A DNA stretch of 64,000 nucleotides from Pacificispira sp033344895 (GTDB lineage: Bacteria > Pseudomonadota > Alphaproteobacteria > UBA8366 > Aestuariispiraceae): contig OZ245920.1 of the NCBI GenBank assembly GCA_965229685.1, positions 1,178,001 to 1,242,000 of the forward strand. Direction: 5' to 3'. The notes beneath the pieces were generated by a model. That model saw only the letters and a program-made list of their open reading frames with translations, was not told where the DNA came from and searched no databases. The position numbers and the translations under genes were made by a program. Of this stretch, positions 6,843-17,006 are shown one piece after another. Each line of letters begins with the position of its first letter. Position 1 is the first letter of the stretch.

Positions 6843-8939
6843 CTACCCATCCTGCGGCAAGGGGGCGAGCTGCGGCGCATTGCCAAGGCCACTTGCATCC
6901 CCGCCGGTTTCTTCCTGCGCCTCCTGTGCGACCCGATTCAGATAATCGAAGTCAGGGGACAGCAGCGCCCCGTCCCGAATGTCGTTGATGACGTCGATCA
7001 GATCCGTCGTGCGGTTTGCCATGGCGATGGCGACGGCGGCCAGTCCGGTCGCCTTGGCCGGCGCATGGGCGATCTTGCGCGTCACGATTTCCCCGCCGAA
7101 GCGTGGGTCTCCTAGACGGCCGGCGGCGGCGGCGACACGGATCAGGGCCTGGTAGCGCGGCACGTCGAAACCGCCGTCCGGTGTGCGCGGGAAAGGTCCC
7201 GTCGGCGGCGGCTCTGGAATTCGCGCGGCGGTGTCGTAGGCGCCGATCAGGTCGCCGGCAGCAAGCTGCGCCAGCGAAATTGCCATCAGCGCCCGGTCGA
7301 AACCGTTGGTCCGCTTGTTCTCGAAGGCAATGCGATAGGCGGCGCTGATGGTCTTTTGGGCGTCTTCGATGCGGCCCCGACGCGCCTCGGCAATAGCGAT
7401 CTGAACCAGGGCCTCGACCTGTGGCAGGTCGCCGGGCAGAACCTCCGCCAGATCCCGGGCGCGTGAGAAAATGGCCTGATCCGCACTCTTCAACCCACCG
7501 CGGATCTGGGCGGTCAGCACCACGTCCAGCGCCGCCGGAACATATTCCGGGATGTAGGGGAAACCGGTCGGATCCAGTGCCTCGGCCAGCAGGGCGCTGG
7601 CACCTTCCGGATCCTGTTCCAGGCCGCGGCCCAGTGCGACCGGCCCCATGATCTGGGCGCGCATGCCGACATAGGGAATGTATTCCTTGAGAACCAGCGC
7701 TTCGGCAAGCTTCCCCTGGGAGATCAGGACACGGCCCATGCCCAGCAGCGCTTCCGCCCTCGGCACGTCCTCCGTGATCAGGAACGCCCCTTCGAAGGCG
7801 TCGGCCAGCCGGCCCACCTCGGATTGGCGGGCGACGAGAAAGGCCAGCGTGTCAAACCGGGTCTGCTGATCATCGATCCGTTCCGTCTCTTCCATGGCCA
7901 GCCGGAATAGCGGGACGGCGGCATCGATGTTGCGCCGTCCCATCGCTGCGGAGACGGCGGCGAGGGCCCGTGCGCGGTCTGCGCCTTCCGGGATCATCCG
8001 CACGACGATCATGCCGCCGCGCTGGTTGCCGGCCTCGACCATCTTCGCGGCCAGCCGGGTCAGGGCTTCGTATTTTCGCGCGCCGGGCACCTCGAGGATC
8101 AGTTGCTGTGCGATCCTGAAACTGGCCTGCGCCCCTTCGCTGTCGCCGGCCTGCAACTGGACGGCGCCGATTTCGATCAGGATGTCCGATTTGGCGATCG
8201 GATCCATGTCCAATGCCACCGCTTCGTCGAAGGTTGCCCGCAGGATGGTGGCGGTCTCGTCGCGGGTCTTTGTGGATTCGCTCAGGCTCAGCGCAATGCC
8301 CGCGACCTGCTGCAGGGTGCTGACCCGGGTCCGTGTATCCGGGATCGACTGGGCCGCGCGGGTCGCCGCTTCGGGGTAGCGCCTGGCGGCAAGCCGCAGC
8401 GCGGCGATCTGGAGCGATTCCCCCTCGTCCCGCATTTCAGGCAGGGCCAGAACCTCTTGGACTGCCCGGTCGATCCACTGCCGGGCCTCGTCGCGGTTCT
8501 TTTCCACGACCTGAACATAGTCGGAGATCCAGATGTAGGACCGTGCGCGCCAGATCGGGTCCTCGATCCGCTCGGCATTGTCGATGGCATCCTGTTTCTG
8601 CCGCCGGGCCAGGTATCCGCGCACCACACCGCTCTGGGCCAGGCCGATATCCTCATCCGCCTCCAACTGGGCAATGGCGAAGAATTGCAGGCTCTTCAGG
8701 GCGTCGTTCAGGATCGCCAGCGTGACCGGGTCGATGTTGCTGGCGCTGAATTCCTCGGTGACGTCGAAGCGCGGCCGCTCCATGCCGTCGACGGTCTCGT
8801 CCTGGGACTGTGCCAATACGGCCCGGTCCGGCAGCACGAGGGTCGGCGACAGGAGTGTCGCGGCAAGCAGGAGAGCGGCGAAGGGCCTGTTAGGCCGAGC
8901 CGGTTTCTCCCAGAACCCGTTGCAGGATCGTGTCCACAT
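6843..8939 (-). CDS. Exported helical-repeat (TPR-like) protein
   Basis: A 698-residue protein with an N-terminal signal sequence (basic WEKPARPNRP, core FAALLLAATLL, likely cleavage after AVLA near residue 43). The rest is a long array of roughly 30-35-residue amphipathic helix pairs such as EALTRLAAKMVEAGNQRGG and RAEALLGMGRVLISQGKLAEAL, i.e. a TPR-like superhelix. No enzymatic motif is seen; a scaffold in the periplasm is the likely role. The start overlaps the end of purB by 50 bp and no later ATG/GTG/TTG precedes the signal core, so the two are probably translated from one mRNA. Function unknown. Confidence 0.8.
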   Translation of the reverse strand: MWTRSCNGFWEKPARPNRPFAALLLAATLLSPTLVLPDRAVLAQSQDETVDGMERPRFDVTEEFSASNIDPVTLAILNDALKSLQFFAIAQLEADEDIGLAQSGVVRGYLARRQKQDAIDNAERIEDPIWRARSYIWISDYVQVVEKNRDEARQWIDRAVQEVLALPEMRDEGESLQIAALRLAARRYPEAATRAAQSIPDTRTRVSTLQQVAGIALSLSESTKTRDETATILRATFDEAVALDMDPIAKSDILIEIGAVQLQAGDSEGAQASFRIAQQLILEVPGARKYEALTRLAAKMVEAGNQRGGMIVVRMIPEGADRARALAAVSAAMGRRNIDAAVPLFRLAMEETERIDDQQTRFDTLAFLVARQSEVGRLADAFEGAFLITEDVPRAEALLGMGRVLISQGKLAEALVLKEYIPYVGMRAQIMGPVALGRGLEQDPEGASALLAEALDPTGFPYIPEYVPAALDVVLTAQIRGGLKSADQAIFSRARDLAEVLPGDLPQVEALVQIAIAEARRGRIEDAQKTISAAYRIAFENKRTNGFDRALMAISLAQLAAGDLIGAYDTAARIPEPPPTGPFPRTPDGGFDVPRYQALIRVAAAAGRLGDPRFGGEIVTRKIAHAPAKATGLAAVAIAMANRTTDLIDVINDIRDGALLSPDFDYLNRVAQEAQEETGGDASGLGNAPQLAPLPQDG

Positions 8940-10212
8940 GCTTCACGTGGTAGCCCATGTCGAACAGTGCGTCGATAGTCTCCGCCTGCAAGTGACGGGC
9001 CACCTCTTCATCCGCTTTGAGCAAATCCTGAAAGGAGGTGCCGGTTTTCCAGCTTTCCATGGCATTGCGCTGCACGGCACGATAGGCGTCCTCGCGGCTC
9101 ATCCCGGCCTGGGTCAGGTTGAGCAGCACGCGCTGCGAATTGTGCAGGCCGCCCAATCGGTTGAGATTCGCCATCATCTCTTCCGGGTAGACGACCAGAT
9201 TCTCGACAACGCCGGCCAGTCGGTTGAGGGCGAAATCCAGGGTGACCGTTGAATCGGGGCCGATCATGCGCTCGACAGAGGAGTGGGAGATATCCCGTTC
9301 ATGCCACAGGGCGACGTTTTCCAGGGCGGGCAGGGCATAGGCGCGGACCATCCGGGCGAGGCCGGTCAGGTTCTCGGTCAGGACCGGGTTGCGCTTGTGC
9401 GGCATCGCAGAGGAGCCCTTCTGGCCGGGCGAGAAGTACTCTTCCGCCTCGCGCAGTTCGGTGCGCTGCAGGTGGCGGATTTCGACGGACAGGTTCTCGA
9501 TGGACCCGGCAATGACGGCGAGCGTTGCAAAGAACTGGGCGTGGCGGTCACGGGGAATGACCTGGGTCGACATCGGCTCGGGTGTCAGGCCCAGCTTCGC
9601 CGCGACATGGTCCTCGATCGACGGGTCGATATTGGCGAATGTGCCGACGGCGCCGGAGACTGCGCAGGTCGCGATGTCCGCGCGGGCCGCCAGCAGGCGC
9701 TCCCGGTTGCGCGCAAAGGCGGCATAATGGCCGGCCAGTTTCACGCCGAAGGTTGTCGGCTCGGCATGGATGCCGTGGGAGCGACCGATGCAGACGGTGT
9801 TCTTGTGCTCCAGCGCGCGCTTTTTCAGGGCGTCGAGCACGCGGTCCACGTCCCCCAGCAGCAGATCCGCCGCCTGGGTCAATTGAACCGCAAGACAGGT
9901 ATCCAGCACGTCGGACGATGTCATGCCCTGGTGGACGAACCGTGCCTCATCGCCAACCTGTTCGGCCAGTTCGGTCAGAAATGCGATGACATCGTGCTTG
10001 GTCTCCCGCTCGATTTCGTCGATCCGGGCAATGCGCTCGTCGGTATAGGGCTTGTCGCCGCGGGCCCAGACCGCTGCGGCGGCGTCTTTCGGGATGACGC
10101 CGCGCTCCGCCAGGGCATCGCAGGCATGGGCTTCGATCAGAAACCAGATGCGGAACCGGTTCGCGGGTTCCCAGATGTCGGCCATTTCCTTGCGGCTGTA
10201 ACGCGGGATCAT
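8890..10212 (-). CDS. purB: Adenylosuccinate lyase PurB
   Basis: A 440-residue lyase of the fumarase/aspartase superfamily that splits SAICAR and adenylosuccinate, releasing fumarate. It shows MIPRYSRKEMADIW at the start, QGMTSSDVLDT around residue 95-105, GRSHGIHAEPTTFG around 143-155 and the superfamily signature GSSAMPHKRNP at 266-276. Its start codon overlaps the stop of the upstream 2OG-oxygenase gene in an ATGA arrangement, indicating translational coupling. It is about 4 kb from the rest of the pur genes and shares its transcript with the exported repeat protein downstream. Confidence 0.97.
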   Translation of the reverse strand: MIPRYSRKEMADIWEPANRFRIWFLIEAHACDALAERGVIPKDAAAAVWARGDKPYTDERIARIDEIERETKHDVIAFLTELAEQVGDEARFVHQGMTSSDVLDTCLAVQLTQAADLLLGDVDRVLDALKKRALEHKNTVCIGRSHGIHAEPTTFGVKLAGHYAAFARNRERLLAARADIATCAVSGAVGTFANIDPSIEDHVAAKLGLTPEPMSTQVIPRDRHAQFFATLAVIAGSIENLSVEIRHLQRTELREAEEYFSPGQKGSSAMPHKRNPVLTENLTGLARMVRAYALPALENVALWHERDISHSSVERMIGPDSTVTLDFALNRLAGVVENLVVYPEEMMANLNRLGGLHNSQRVLLNLTQAGMSREDAYRAVQRNAMESWKTGTSFQDLLKADEEVARHLQAETIDALFDMGYHVKHVDTILQRVLGETGSA

Positions 10213-10886
10213 GAGCTTTGTTTCTCCATGGATTGGCCCGTTCCCGCGTCGGCGACGCGAGCATCGGGCGTGGCAATGTTAAAGGCGATGGAAATCCGCG
10301 TTCCTTCGCCTCGAAACGGATCGACGAAATGCTTCAGCCAACTGGGGAACAGCAGCATCATTCCCGCTTTCGGATCGATCTTGATCTTCTCACCGAAGGG
10401 CTGACCCGGCATGGGGATCATCTCCACCGCCTGCCTTGGGTCGACGAAGGTCAGGGACCCGTTGAATGCGGTGTCCTCCGGATCGGCCAGTCCGATGTCG
10501 ACATAGAAGACGCCGGAGATCATCGACGAATGATGGGTGTGAAGGCGGTGAAAGCCGCCGCGACGGCTGATGTTCGCCCAGGCGGTAATGTGGGCGGTAC
10601 CGGACACGTGACGGCCATTCGCCATCATCGTCATGAAGTCGGACAGGGCGTCCCCGATATGCTGTTTCAGGTCGGCGATCGCGTCGCCCGGCCATTCCAT
10701 CAGGTCCAACCTGGAATGCCAGCCATTGACCAGCGCGCGCGGCATTCCTTCGGGATCGTCCGCTTCCCGCGCCAGAATCTGATCGCGCAGCGCCGACAGC
10801 AGGCTCGCGTCATCGACGTTGCGACGCAAAATCGGCGTCGGCCAGGCCAGCAACAGACCGTTGGAATATTCCTGATGCAGCGCCAT
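10209..10886 (-). CDS. 2OG-Fe(II) oxygenase-like protein (TIGR02466 type)
   Basis: A 225-residue protein of the putative 2-oxoglutarate/iron oxygenase family formerly listed as TIGR02466. The iron-binding candidates are His116/His118 in FHRLHTHHSSMISGVFYVD and His186 in LFPSWLKHFVDPF, with Arg197 as probable 2-oxoglutarate ligand. The family is widespread in marine alphaproteobacteria and phages; substrates are unknown. I chose the ATG at 10886, which matches the usual N-terminus (strand-forming LLLAWPTPIL). The stop overlaps the purB start by four bases. The XRE-cupin gene lies 101 bp upstream on the same strand. Confidence 0.85.
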   Translation of the reverse strand: MALHQEYSNGLLLAWPTPILRRNVDDASLLSALRDQILAREADDPEGMPRALVNGWHSRLDLMEWPGDAIADLKQHIGDALSDFMTMMANGRHVSGTAHITAWANISRRGGFHRLHTHHSSMISGVFYVDIGLADPEDTAFNGSLTFVDPRQAVEMIPMPGQPFGEKIKIDPKAGMMLLFPSWLKHFVDPFRGEGTRISIAFNIATPDARVADAGTGQSMEKQSS

Positions 10887-10987
10887 TGCGGCTCCGGACA
10901 CAGCGATCAAGGCGGGTGAACGCGCCGTTTCTAGTCCCGGAGTCTCCAAACGGCAAGGCCCGCGCGGATTTTCGGCATTCCCGGCGA

Positions 10988-11545
10988 TCAGAAGGAAGGC
11001 GGGGTACAGGCGCTGACCACGGTACAGGTTTCGTCGAACGGGTTGCGAAACCGATGGGGGATGCTGCTGCGGAAGGAATAGCCGTCGCCGGCCTTCAGAA
11101 CCCTCTTGGCGCTGCCGACCCAGACTTCCAGCCGGCCCTCGATGATGACGCCCGCTTCCTCGCCCTCGTGTTTCAGCATGACCTTTCCGGTATCCGCGCC
11201 CGGATCGTAGGTTTCATAGAGCATTTGCAGCGCGTGAGTGGACAGGTCGCGGCCGACTTGGCGGTAAAGGATCTTGCCGTTGCGCAGTTCCCGGAACTCG
11301 TCGCCGGAATAAAAGACCTGTTCCGACTTGGGTTCCTCGAAGCCGAAGAACTCCGAAAGGTCGAGCGACAATCCGTCCGTGATCTTCTTCAGGACCCCGA
11401 AAGTCGGGCTCAACTTTCCGGATTCGATCAGGGAAATCGTGGCATTGGTCACGCCGCAGCGTCGGGACAGCGCCCGCTGGGAGAGCCCGAAGGATTGTCG
11501 TACCGCCCGCAATCTGTCGCCGATCTCCACCGCCTGCCGCTCCAA
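10988..11545 (-). CDS. XRE-family transcriptional regulator with C-terminal cupin domain
   Basis: A 185-residue regulator: helix-turn-helix at residues about 8-62 (GLSQRALSRRCGVTNATISLIESGKLSPT) and a cupin_2 barrel at about 110-180 (GEEAGVIIEGRLEVWVG...GDGYSFRSSIPHRFRNP). This is the PuuR-like architecture, in which the cupin senses a small ligand, often an amine or amino acid. It is divergent from an omega-amino-acid transaminase gene, with 152 bp between, containing an inverted repeat suited to a dimeric regulator. I infer that it controls the transaminase and itself, with a polyamine or beta-amino acid as signal. Confidence 0.92.
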   Translation of the reverse strand: MERQAVEIGDRLRAVRQSFGLSQRALSRRCGVTNATISLIESGKLSPTFGVLKKITDGLSLDLSEFFGFEEPKSEQVFYSGDEFRELRNGKILYRQVGRDLSTHALQMLYETYDPGADTGKVMLKHEGEEAGVIIEGRLEVWVGSAKRVLKAGDGYSFRSSIPHRFRNPFDETCTVVSACTPPSF

Positions 11546-11556
11546 AGTGTTTCAGT

Positions 11557-11574
11557 TGTTAAGTATAGATAACA
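11557..11574. promoter_or_regulatory. Candidate operator of the XRE-cupin regulator
   Basis: Inverted repeat TGTTA-N8-TAACA just 11 bp upstream of the regulator's start codon, in the divergent control region shared with the transaminase gene. Position and symmetry fit binding of an XRE dimer and autoregulation. Confidence 0.5.
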
Positions 11575-11697
11575 TACTGGCCTGATCTGTCAGGTAAATC
11601 ATGGATTTAAGGCGGGCAAGAAAAGGGGTTGTGTTAACGATTGAGGGATCGCTACCGTATCGGCCTTCGAAACATACTGGTGGCGGAGCCTGAACCC

Positions 11698-13020
11698 ATG
11701 CCCGACGGAATGACCCAAAACGATCTCAGCGCCTTCTGGATGCCGTTTACGGCGAACCGGCGTTTCAAGAAGGATCCCCGGATCCTCGTTTCCGCTGAAG
11801 GCATGTATTACAAGAGTGCCGATGGCCGGGACGTTCTGGACGGGACCGCCGGCCTGTGGTGCGTCAATGCCGGTCATGCCCGTCCGAAGATCGTGGAGGC
11901 GGTGCAGAAACAGGTCGCGGAGCTGGATTTTGCACCGACTTTCCAGTTCGGCCATCCCAAGGCCTTTGAACTTGCCAGCCGGCTGCGGGACCTGTTTCCG
12001 GGCGACCTCGATCACATCTTCTTCACCAACAGCGGCTCCGAATCCGCGGACACCGCCCTCAAGATCGCGCTGGCCTATCAGCGGGCGCGCGGCCAGGGCA
12101 CGCGGACCCGCCTGATCGGGCGCGAACGCGGCTATCACGGCACCGGCTTTGGTGGGATCACTGTCGGCGGCATCGTGAAGAACCGGATGTATTTCGGGTC
12201 GCTGCTGGCCGGGGCGGACCATATTCGCCACACCCACGACCTGGAACACAACGCCTTTACCAAGGGCGAGCCGGAATACGGCGCGCATTTCGCCGATGAT
12301 CTGGAGAAGCTTGTCACCCTGCACGACGCGTCGACCATCGCCGCGGTGATCGTCGAACCGATGGCCGGATCGACAGGTGTGCTTCTGCCGCCGAAGGGCT
12401 ACCTGAAGCGTCTGCGCGAAATCTGCGACAAGCATGGCATTCTGCTGATTTTCGATGAAGTCATCACCGCTTTCGGCCGCCTGGGCTTTGCGACGGCGGC
12501 GGAGCGCCTTGGCGTGATGCCGGACATCCTGACCTGCGCGAAGGGGCTGACCAACGCGGTAATCCCGATGGGCGCGGTCGCTGTGCGCAAGGAAATCTAC
12601 GATACGATGTTGGATACGGCCGACGCGCCGATCGAACTGTTCCACGGCTATACCTATTCCGGCCACCCGGTCGCCGCGGCGGCCGGCCTTGCATCGTTGG
12701 AGACGTATCGGGAGGAGGGCCTGTTCGAAAACGCGCGGGCTCTGGAACCCTATCTGGCGGACGCGATCCACTCTCTGAAGGGCCATCCGAACGTCGTCGA
12801 TATCCGGAATATGGGCCTTGTGGCGGCGGTTGAGCTTTCCGCGCGACCGGGCGCGCCCGGAGAACGCGGCTACGATGTCATGGTGAAGGCCTTCGAAAAG
12901 GGGGCGATGATCCGCGTCACCGGCGATATCATCGCAATGTCGCCGCCGCTGATCTGCGAGAAAAAGCACATCGACGATCTGGTCGGCATACTGGGCGACG
13001 TCCTGAAAGAAGTGGACTGA
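11698..13020 (+). CDS. Omega-amino acid:pyruvate (beta-alanine) aminotransferase, class III
   Basis: A 440-residue class III PLP aminotransferase. The N-terminal FWMPFTANRRFKKDPR, the NSGSESADTALKIA block, IVEPMAGSTGVLLPPKGYL, catalytic Asp253 in IFDEVITAFGRLG and Schiff-base Lys282 in LTCAKGLTNA are those of beta-alanine/omega-amino acid:pyruvate transaminases, which move the amino group from beta-alanine, taurine-like or diamine substrates to pyruvate. I take the ATG at 11698; GTG 11680 and ATG 11710 are possible. The divergent XRE-cupin regulator fits amine-responsive control. Exact substrate is not readable from sequence. Confidence 0.9.
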   Translation: MPDGMTQNDLSAFWMPFTANRRFKKDPRILVSAEGMYYKSADGRDVLDGTAGLWCVNAGHARPKIVEAVQKQVAELDFAPTFQFGHPKAFELASRLRDLFPGDLDHIFFTNSGSESADTALKIALAYQRARGQGTRTRLIGRERGYHGTGFGGITVGGIVKNRMYFGSLLAGADHIRHTHDLEHNAFTKGEPEYGAHFADDLEKLVTLHDASTIAAVIVEPMAGSTGVLLPPKGYLKRLREICDKHGILLIFDEVITAFGRLGFATAAERLGVMPDILTCAKGLTNAVIPMGAVAVRKEIYDTMLDTADAPIELFHGYTYSGHPVAAAAGLASLETYREEGLFENARALEPYLADAIHSLKGHPNVVDIRNMGLVAAVELSARPGAPGERGYDVMVKAFEKGAMIRVTGDIIAMSPPLICEKKHIDDLVGILGDVLKEVD

Positions 13021-13043
13021 GCCGACGCTTTCGGGGGAGGGCG

Positions 13044-13397
13044 CTAGTCGGCGTCCTCCATCTCGAACATCTCCAGGTTCAGCGGGACGCTTTCGCCTAG
13101 CCACATTGCCCCGTGCTTGTGGTCCCAAAGATCGTCGCCGGTCAGAGGGTGCACGAAGACGGTCAGCCCGTTGCGATGCACGTTCAGCCACGGGATCACC
13201 GCGGCGAACTTTTCCGCCGGCATCAGAAGCTGGCAGGACCACTTCGGGTGTGGCCCGACCAGGCGTTCGTGGACTCGCCCCATACGCAGCCCGAACCGAT
13301 CCCGGGCGGCTTCGCACAAAGCCCGGGCGCGGGGCAGGGATTCCGCATCGAAATACACGTGGGCATGGTAGCCGCCGATATCGCTCACTTCTGTCAT
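13044..13397 (-). CDS. DOPA 4,5-dioxygenase family protein
   Basis: A 117-residue member of the DOPA dioxygenase-like family (extradiol cleavage, first described in fungal betalain synthesis). The start GGYHAHVYFD and the middle GPHPKWSCQLLMP carry the family's His residues, followed by NGLTVFVHPLTGDDLWDHKHGAMWLGE. In bacteria these small proteins are common but physiologically undefined. I place the start at ATG 13397, giving the usual length; the frame upstream is unrelated. It is convergent with the transaminase gene (23 bp gap). Confidence 0.88.
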   Translation of the reverse strand: MTEVSDIGGYHAHVYFDAESLPRARALCEAARDRFGLRMGRVHERLVGPHPKWSCQLLMPAEKFAAVIPWLNVHRNGLTVFVHPLTGDDLWDHKHGAMWLGESVPLNLEMFEMEDAD

Positions 13398-13528
13398 CGG
13401 GAAATTGTGCGGCGGGGTCGCAGTGCTGGCAAGCCGCAATGCCCGTCAAACTTGACCATCCCCGGCGGCGCGCGTAGCTATGCGGCTCATTTTCTGGACA
13501 TTTGAATAGTGGTGCGGACGGACGCGGT

Positions 13529-14569
<1,041 letters not shown>

Positions 14570-14574
14570 TCCGC

Positions 14575-15525
14575 ATGGTGTTGGACCGGTCCGAACCGAT
14601 ATTCGTCGCGGGCCATCGCGGCCTGGTCGGCTCCGCGGTCTGCCGGGCGCTGGAGGCGGCGGGCTACACCAATCTGATCACGCGTCGCTCCGCCGAACTG
14701 GATCTGCGTGATCAGGCGGCAGTCCGGGACTTTTTCCGCGCCGAAAGACCGCGGCATGTGGTCTGCGCCGCGGCGAAGGTCGGCGGAATCGTTGCCAACA
14801 ACGATTATCCCGGCACCTTCATCCACGACAATCTGGCGATCCAGACAAACGTCATCGAATCCTGCCGCGAGACCGGCGTGGACAAGCTTATCTATCTGGG
14901 CTCGACCTGCATCTATCCGAAACACGCGCCGCAGCCGATCAAGGAAGAGCATCTGTTGACCGGTCCGCTGGAGCCGACCAACGAGGCTTATGCGGTAGCC
15001 AAGATCGCCGGTCTGATGATGTGCCGCGCCTATGCCAAACAGTACGGCATGAAGTCGGTCACCCTGATGGCGACCAATCTCTACGGCCCCGGGGACAATT
15101 TCGACCTTGAGAAGAGCCACGTCATCCCGGCACTGATGCGCAAGGCGCACGAGGCGAAACTGGCGGGTGCCGACACGATGACGATTTGGGGCAGCGGTAC
15201 GCCGTTGCGTGAATTCCTGCATGTCGACGATATGGCCAATGCCGCGCGGTTCTGCCTGGAGAACGACGTCCCGTACGACATGGTCAATGTCGGTTCCGGT
15301 GAAGAACTGCCCATCGCGGAACTGGCATCTCTTATCCGGGATGTCGTCGGTTTTGAAGGCACGCTGGTCTTTGACAAGACCAAGCCCGATGGCACCCCGC
15401 GCAAGCTTGCGGATTCCAGCCGTCTGCGCGGACTTGGCTGGGCGCCGCAGGTGGCGTTGCGCGACGGACTGGCGGAAACCTATCGGTGGTTTCTGGGGTC
15501 GACGGACGCCAGACTGTCGGTCTAG
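14575..15525 (+). CDS. fcl: GDP-L-fucose synthase
   Basis: A 316-residue epimerase/reductase that turns GDP-4-keto-6-deoxymannose into GDP-L-fucose. It contains VAGHRGLVGSAVCR (NADP loop), the LGSTCIYPKHAPQPIKE stretch, the catalytic YAVAK in NEAYAVAKIAG and TNLYGPGDNFDLEKSHVIPALM, all diagnostic. The ATG at 14575 is 5 bp after gmd, so the two are one unit. Downstream, the SLC13 permease starts 3 bp after the stop and is probably co-transcribed although functionally unrelated. No glycosyltransferase or polysaccharide export gene is in the window. Confidence 0.97.
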   Translation: MVLDRSEPIFVAGHRGLVGSAVCRALEAAGYTNLITRRSAELDLRDQAAVRDFFRAERPRHVVCAAAKVGGIVANNDYPGTFIHDNLAIQTNVIESCRETGVDKLIYLGSTCIYPKHAPQPIKEEHLLTGPLEPTNEAYAVAKIAGLMMCRAYAKQYGMKSVTLMATNLYGPGDNFDLEKSHVIPALMRKAHEAKLAGADTMTIWGSGTPLREFLHVDDMANAARFCLENDVPYDMVNVGSGEELPIAELASLIRDVVGFEGTLVFDKTKPDGTPRKLADSSRLRGLGWAPQVALRDGLAETYRWFLGSTDARLSV

Positions 15526-15528
15526 GCA

Positions 15529-16905
15529 ATGTCCGGGCTGGCCAGGCCGACGGCACTGCTCGCGCTGGCGGGTCTGACCTCGGCCGCCCTGGTTGCCTTC
15601 CTGGACCCGCTGGGGCTGGGCCCGTCCGTGGCGCCGGTCGCCGGCCTGATCGTCGGGACGATCACGCTCTATGCCACGGGCGTAACCTCCGAACATGTCA
15701 CGGCACTTCTGTTCTTCACCATAGCGATGGTGTTCGCCATCGCTCCGGCTTCGCTGATCTTCTCCGGTTTCGCCAGCAAGGCGTTCTGGTTGGTTCTGTC
15801 CGGCCTTATCCTCGGCGCGGCGATCAACCAGACAGGACTGGGTGCCCGGGTGGCGCGGGCGTTGGCGCGCCTGTTTCCGCCGACATATGGCGGCTTGCTG
15901 GCCGGACTGGTCTTCGTTGCCATGACCATCGCCTTCTTCATGCCTTCCAGCATGGGTCGGGTGGTGCTGCTGATGCCCATCGCGCTGGCGCTGGCGGACC
16001 GCTACGGGCTGCGCGAGGGGCGGATCGGCCGGGTCGGGGTGGCACTGACGACCGGTTTCGCCTGTTTCAACCCGCCGAACGGCATTCTGCCGGCGACCGT
16101 ACCGAACATGGTCTTCGTCGGGGCGGTGGAGAAGCAATACGGGATCGCGCCGCTCTATGGCGAATGGTTGCTGCTGCACTTCCCGTTTCTCGGCCTCTTC
16201 AAGGCGGCGGTGATCTGCGCGGTCGCCTGGTACCTTTTCCGCGATCGGGTGGAAATCGATAGCAGCGATATCGAAACCGCACCGATGAGTGCGCCCGAAA
16301 AGCGATTGGCCGTCATTCTGATCTGCGTGCTGGTCGGATGGGCCACCGATGTCCTGCACGGCGTGTCGCCGGCCTGGATCGGTCTGACTGCCGCGTCAGC
16401 CTGCCTGCTGCCGGGGATCGGTGTGCTCGGCAATGACGCCTTCAAGCAGGTCAATGTCGGCCTCGTCATCTATGTCGCAGGCATCCTGGCTCTGGGCGCC
16501 CTGATCGCGGATAGCGGCCTGGGGGCACAGTTGGGGGCCGCGATGGCGGAGATCCTGCCGCTGGCCGAAGGGGAGGGATTGCTGAATTACTATTCCCTTG
16601 CTCTGGGCGGCGGGGTGATTTCGCTGGTGACGACCATGCCGGGCCTCCCCGCCGTGATGGTGCCGCTGGTCGAACCCCTGCGTGAGGCCTCCGGCCTGCC
16701 GCTCGAAACCTCCCTTGCTGCAGTGGTTCTGTCCTATTCGACCACGTTGCTGCCCTATCAGGCACCGCCCATCATTCTGGCCATCGCGCTGGGCGGGGCA
16801 CGGCTTTCCGACGCCACGAAGCTGGTGCTTCTCGTGGCGGCGCTCAGCTTTGCCGTCCTGCTGCCGTTGAACTTCCTCTGGTGGCGCGTCCTCGGCATGA
16901 TTTAA
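15529..16905 (+). CDS. SLC13 (DASS)-type anion permease
   Basis: A 458-residue inner-membrane protein with about 11-12 hydrophobic segments arranged as two repeats, typical of the SLC13/DASS ion transporters that carry dicarboxylates or sulfate with sodium. Recognisable are FFMPSSMGRVVLLMPIALALADRYG (first helical-hairpin region), GFACFNPPNGILPATVPNMV and the second-half GGGVISLVTTMPGLPAVMVPL and YSTTLLPYQAPPII. The usual SNT-type sodium motifs are altered, so substrate cannot be assigned. It follows fcl by 3 bp and precedes a universal stress protein gene on the same strand. Confidence 0.85.
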   Translation: MSGLARPTALLALAGLTSAALVAFLDPLGLGPSVAPVAGLIVGTITLYATGVTSEHVTALLFFTIAMVFAIAPASLIFSGFASKAFWLVLSGLILGAAINQTGLGARVARALARLFPPTYGGLLAGLVFVAMTIAFFMPSSMGRVVLLMPIALALADRYGLREGRIGRVGVALTTGFACFNPPNGILPATVPNMVFVGAVEKQYGIAPLYGEWLLLHFPFLGLFKAAVICAVAWYLFRDRVEIDSSDIETAPMSAPEKRLAVILICVLVGWATDVLHGVSPAWIGLTAASACLLPGIGVLGNDAFKQVNVGLVIYVAGILALGALIADSGLGAQLGAAMAEILPLAEGEGLLNYYSLALGGGVISLVTTMPGLPAVMVPLVEPLREASGLPLETSLAAVVLSYSTTLLPYQAPPIILAIALGGARLSDATKLVLLVAALSFAVLLPLNFLWWRVLGMI

Positions 16906-17006
16906 GGCATTTTGGGGGAATTGAGGGACATCAAGGCGGCGACCGCTCCTTCGGCGTATTATGTCTTAGGCTGATCAACCGGCCGGATACGAAAAGGAGC
17001 ACGCAG

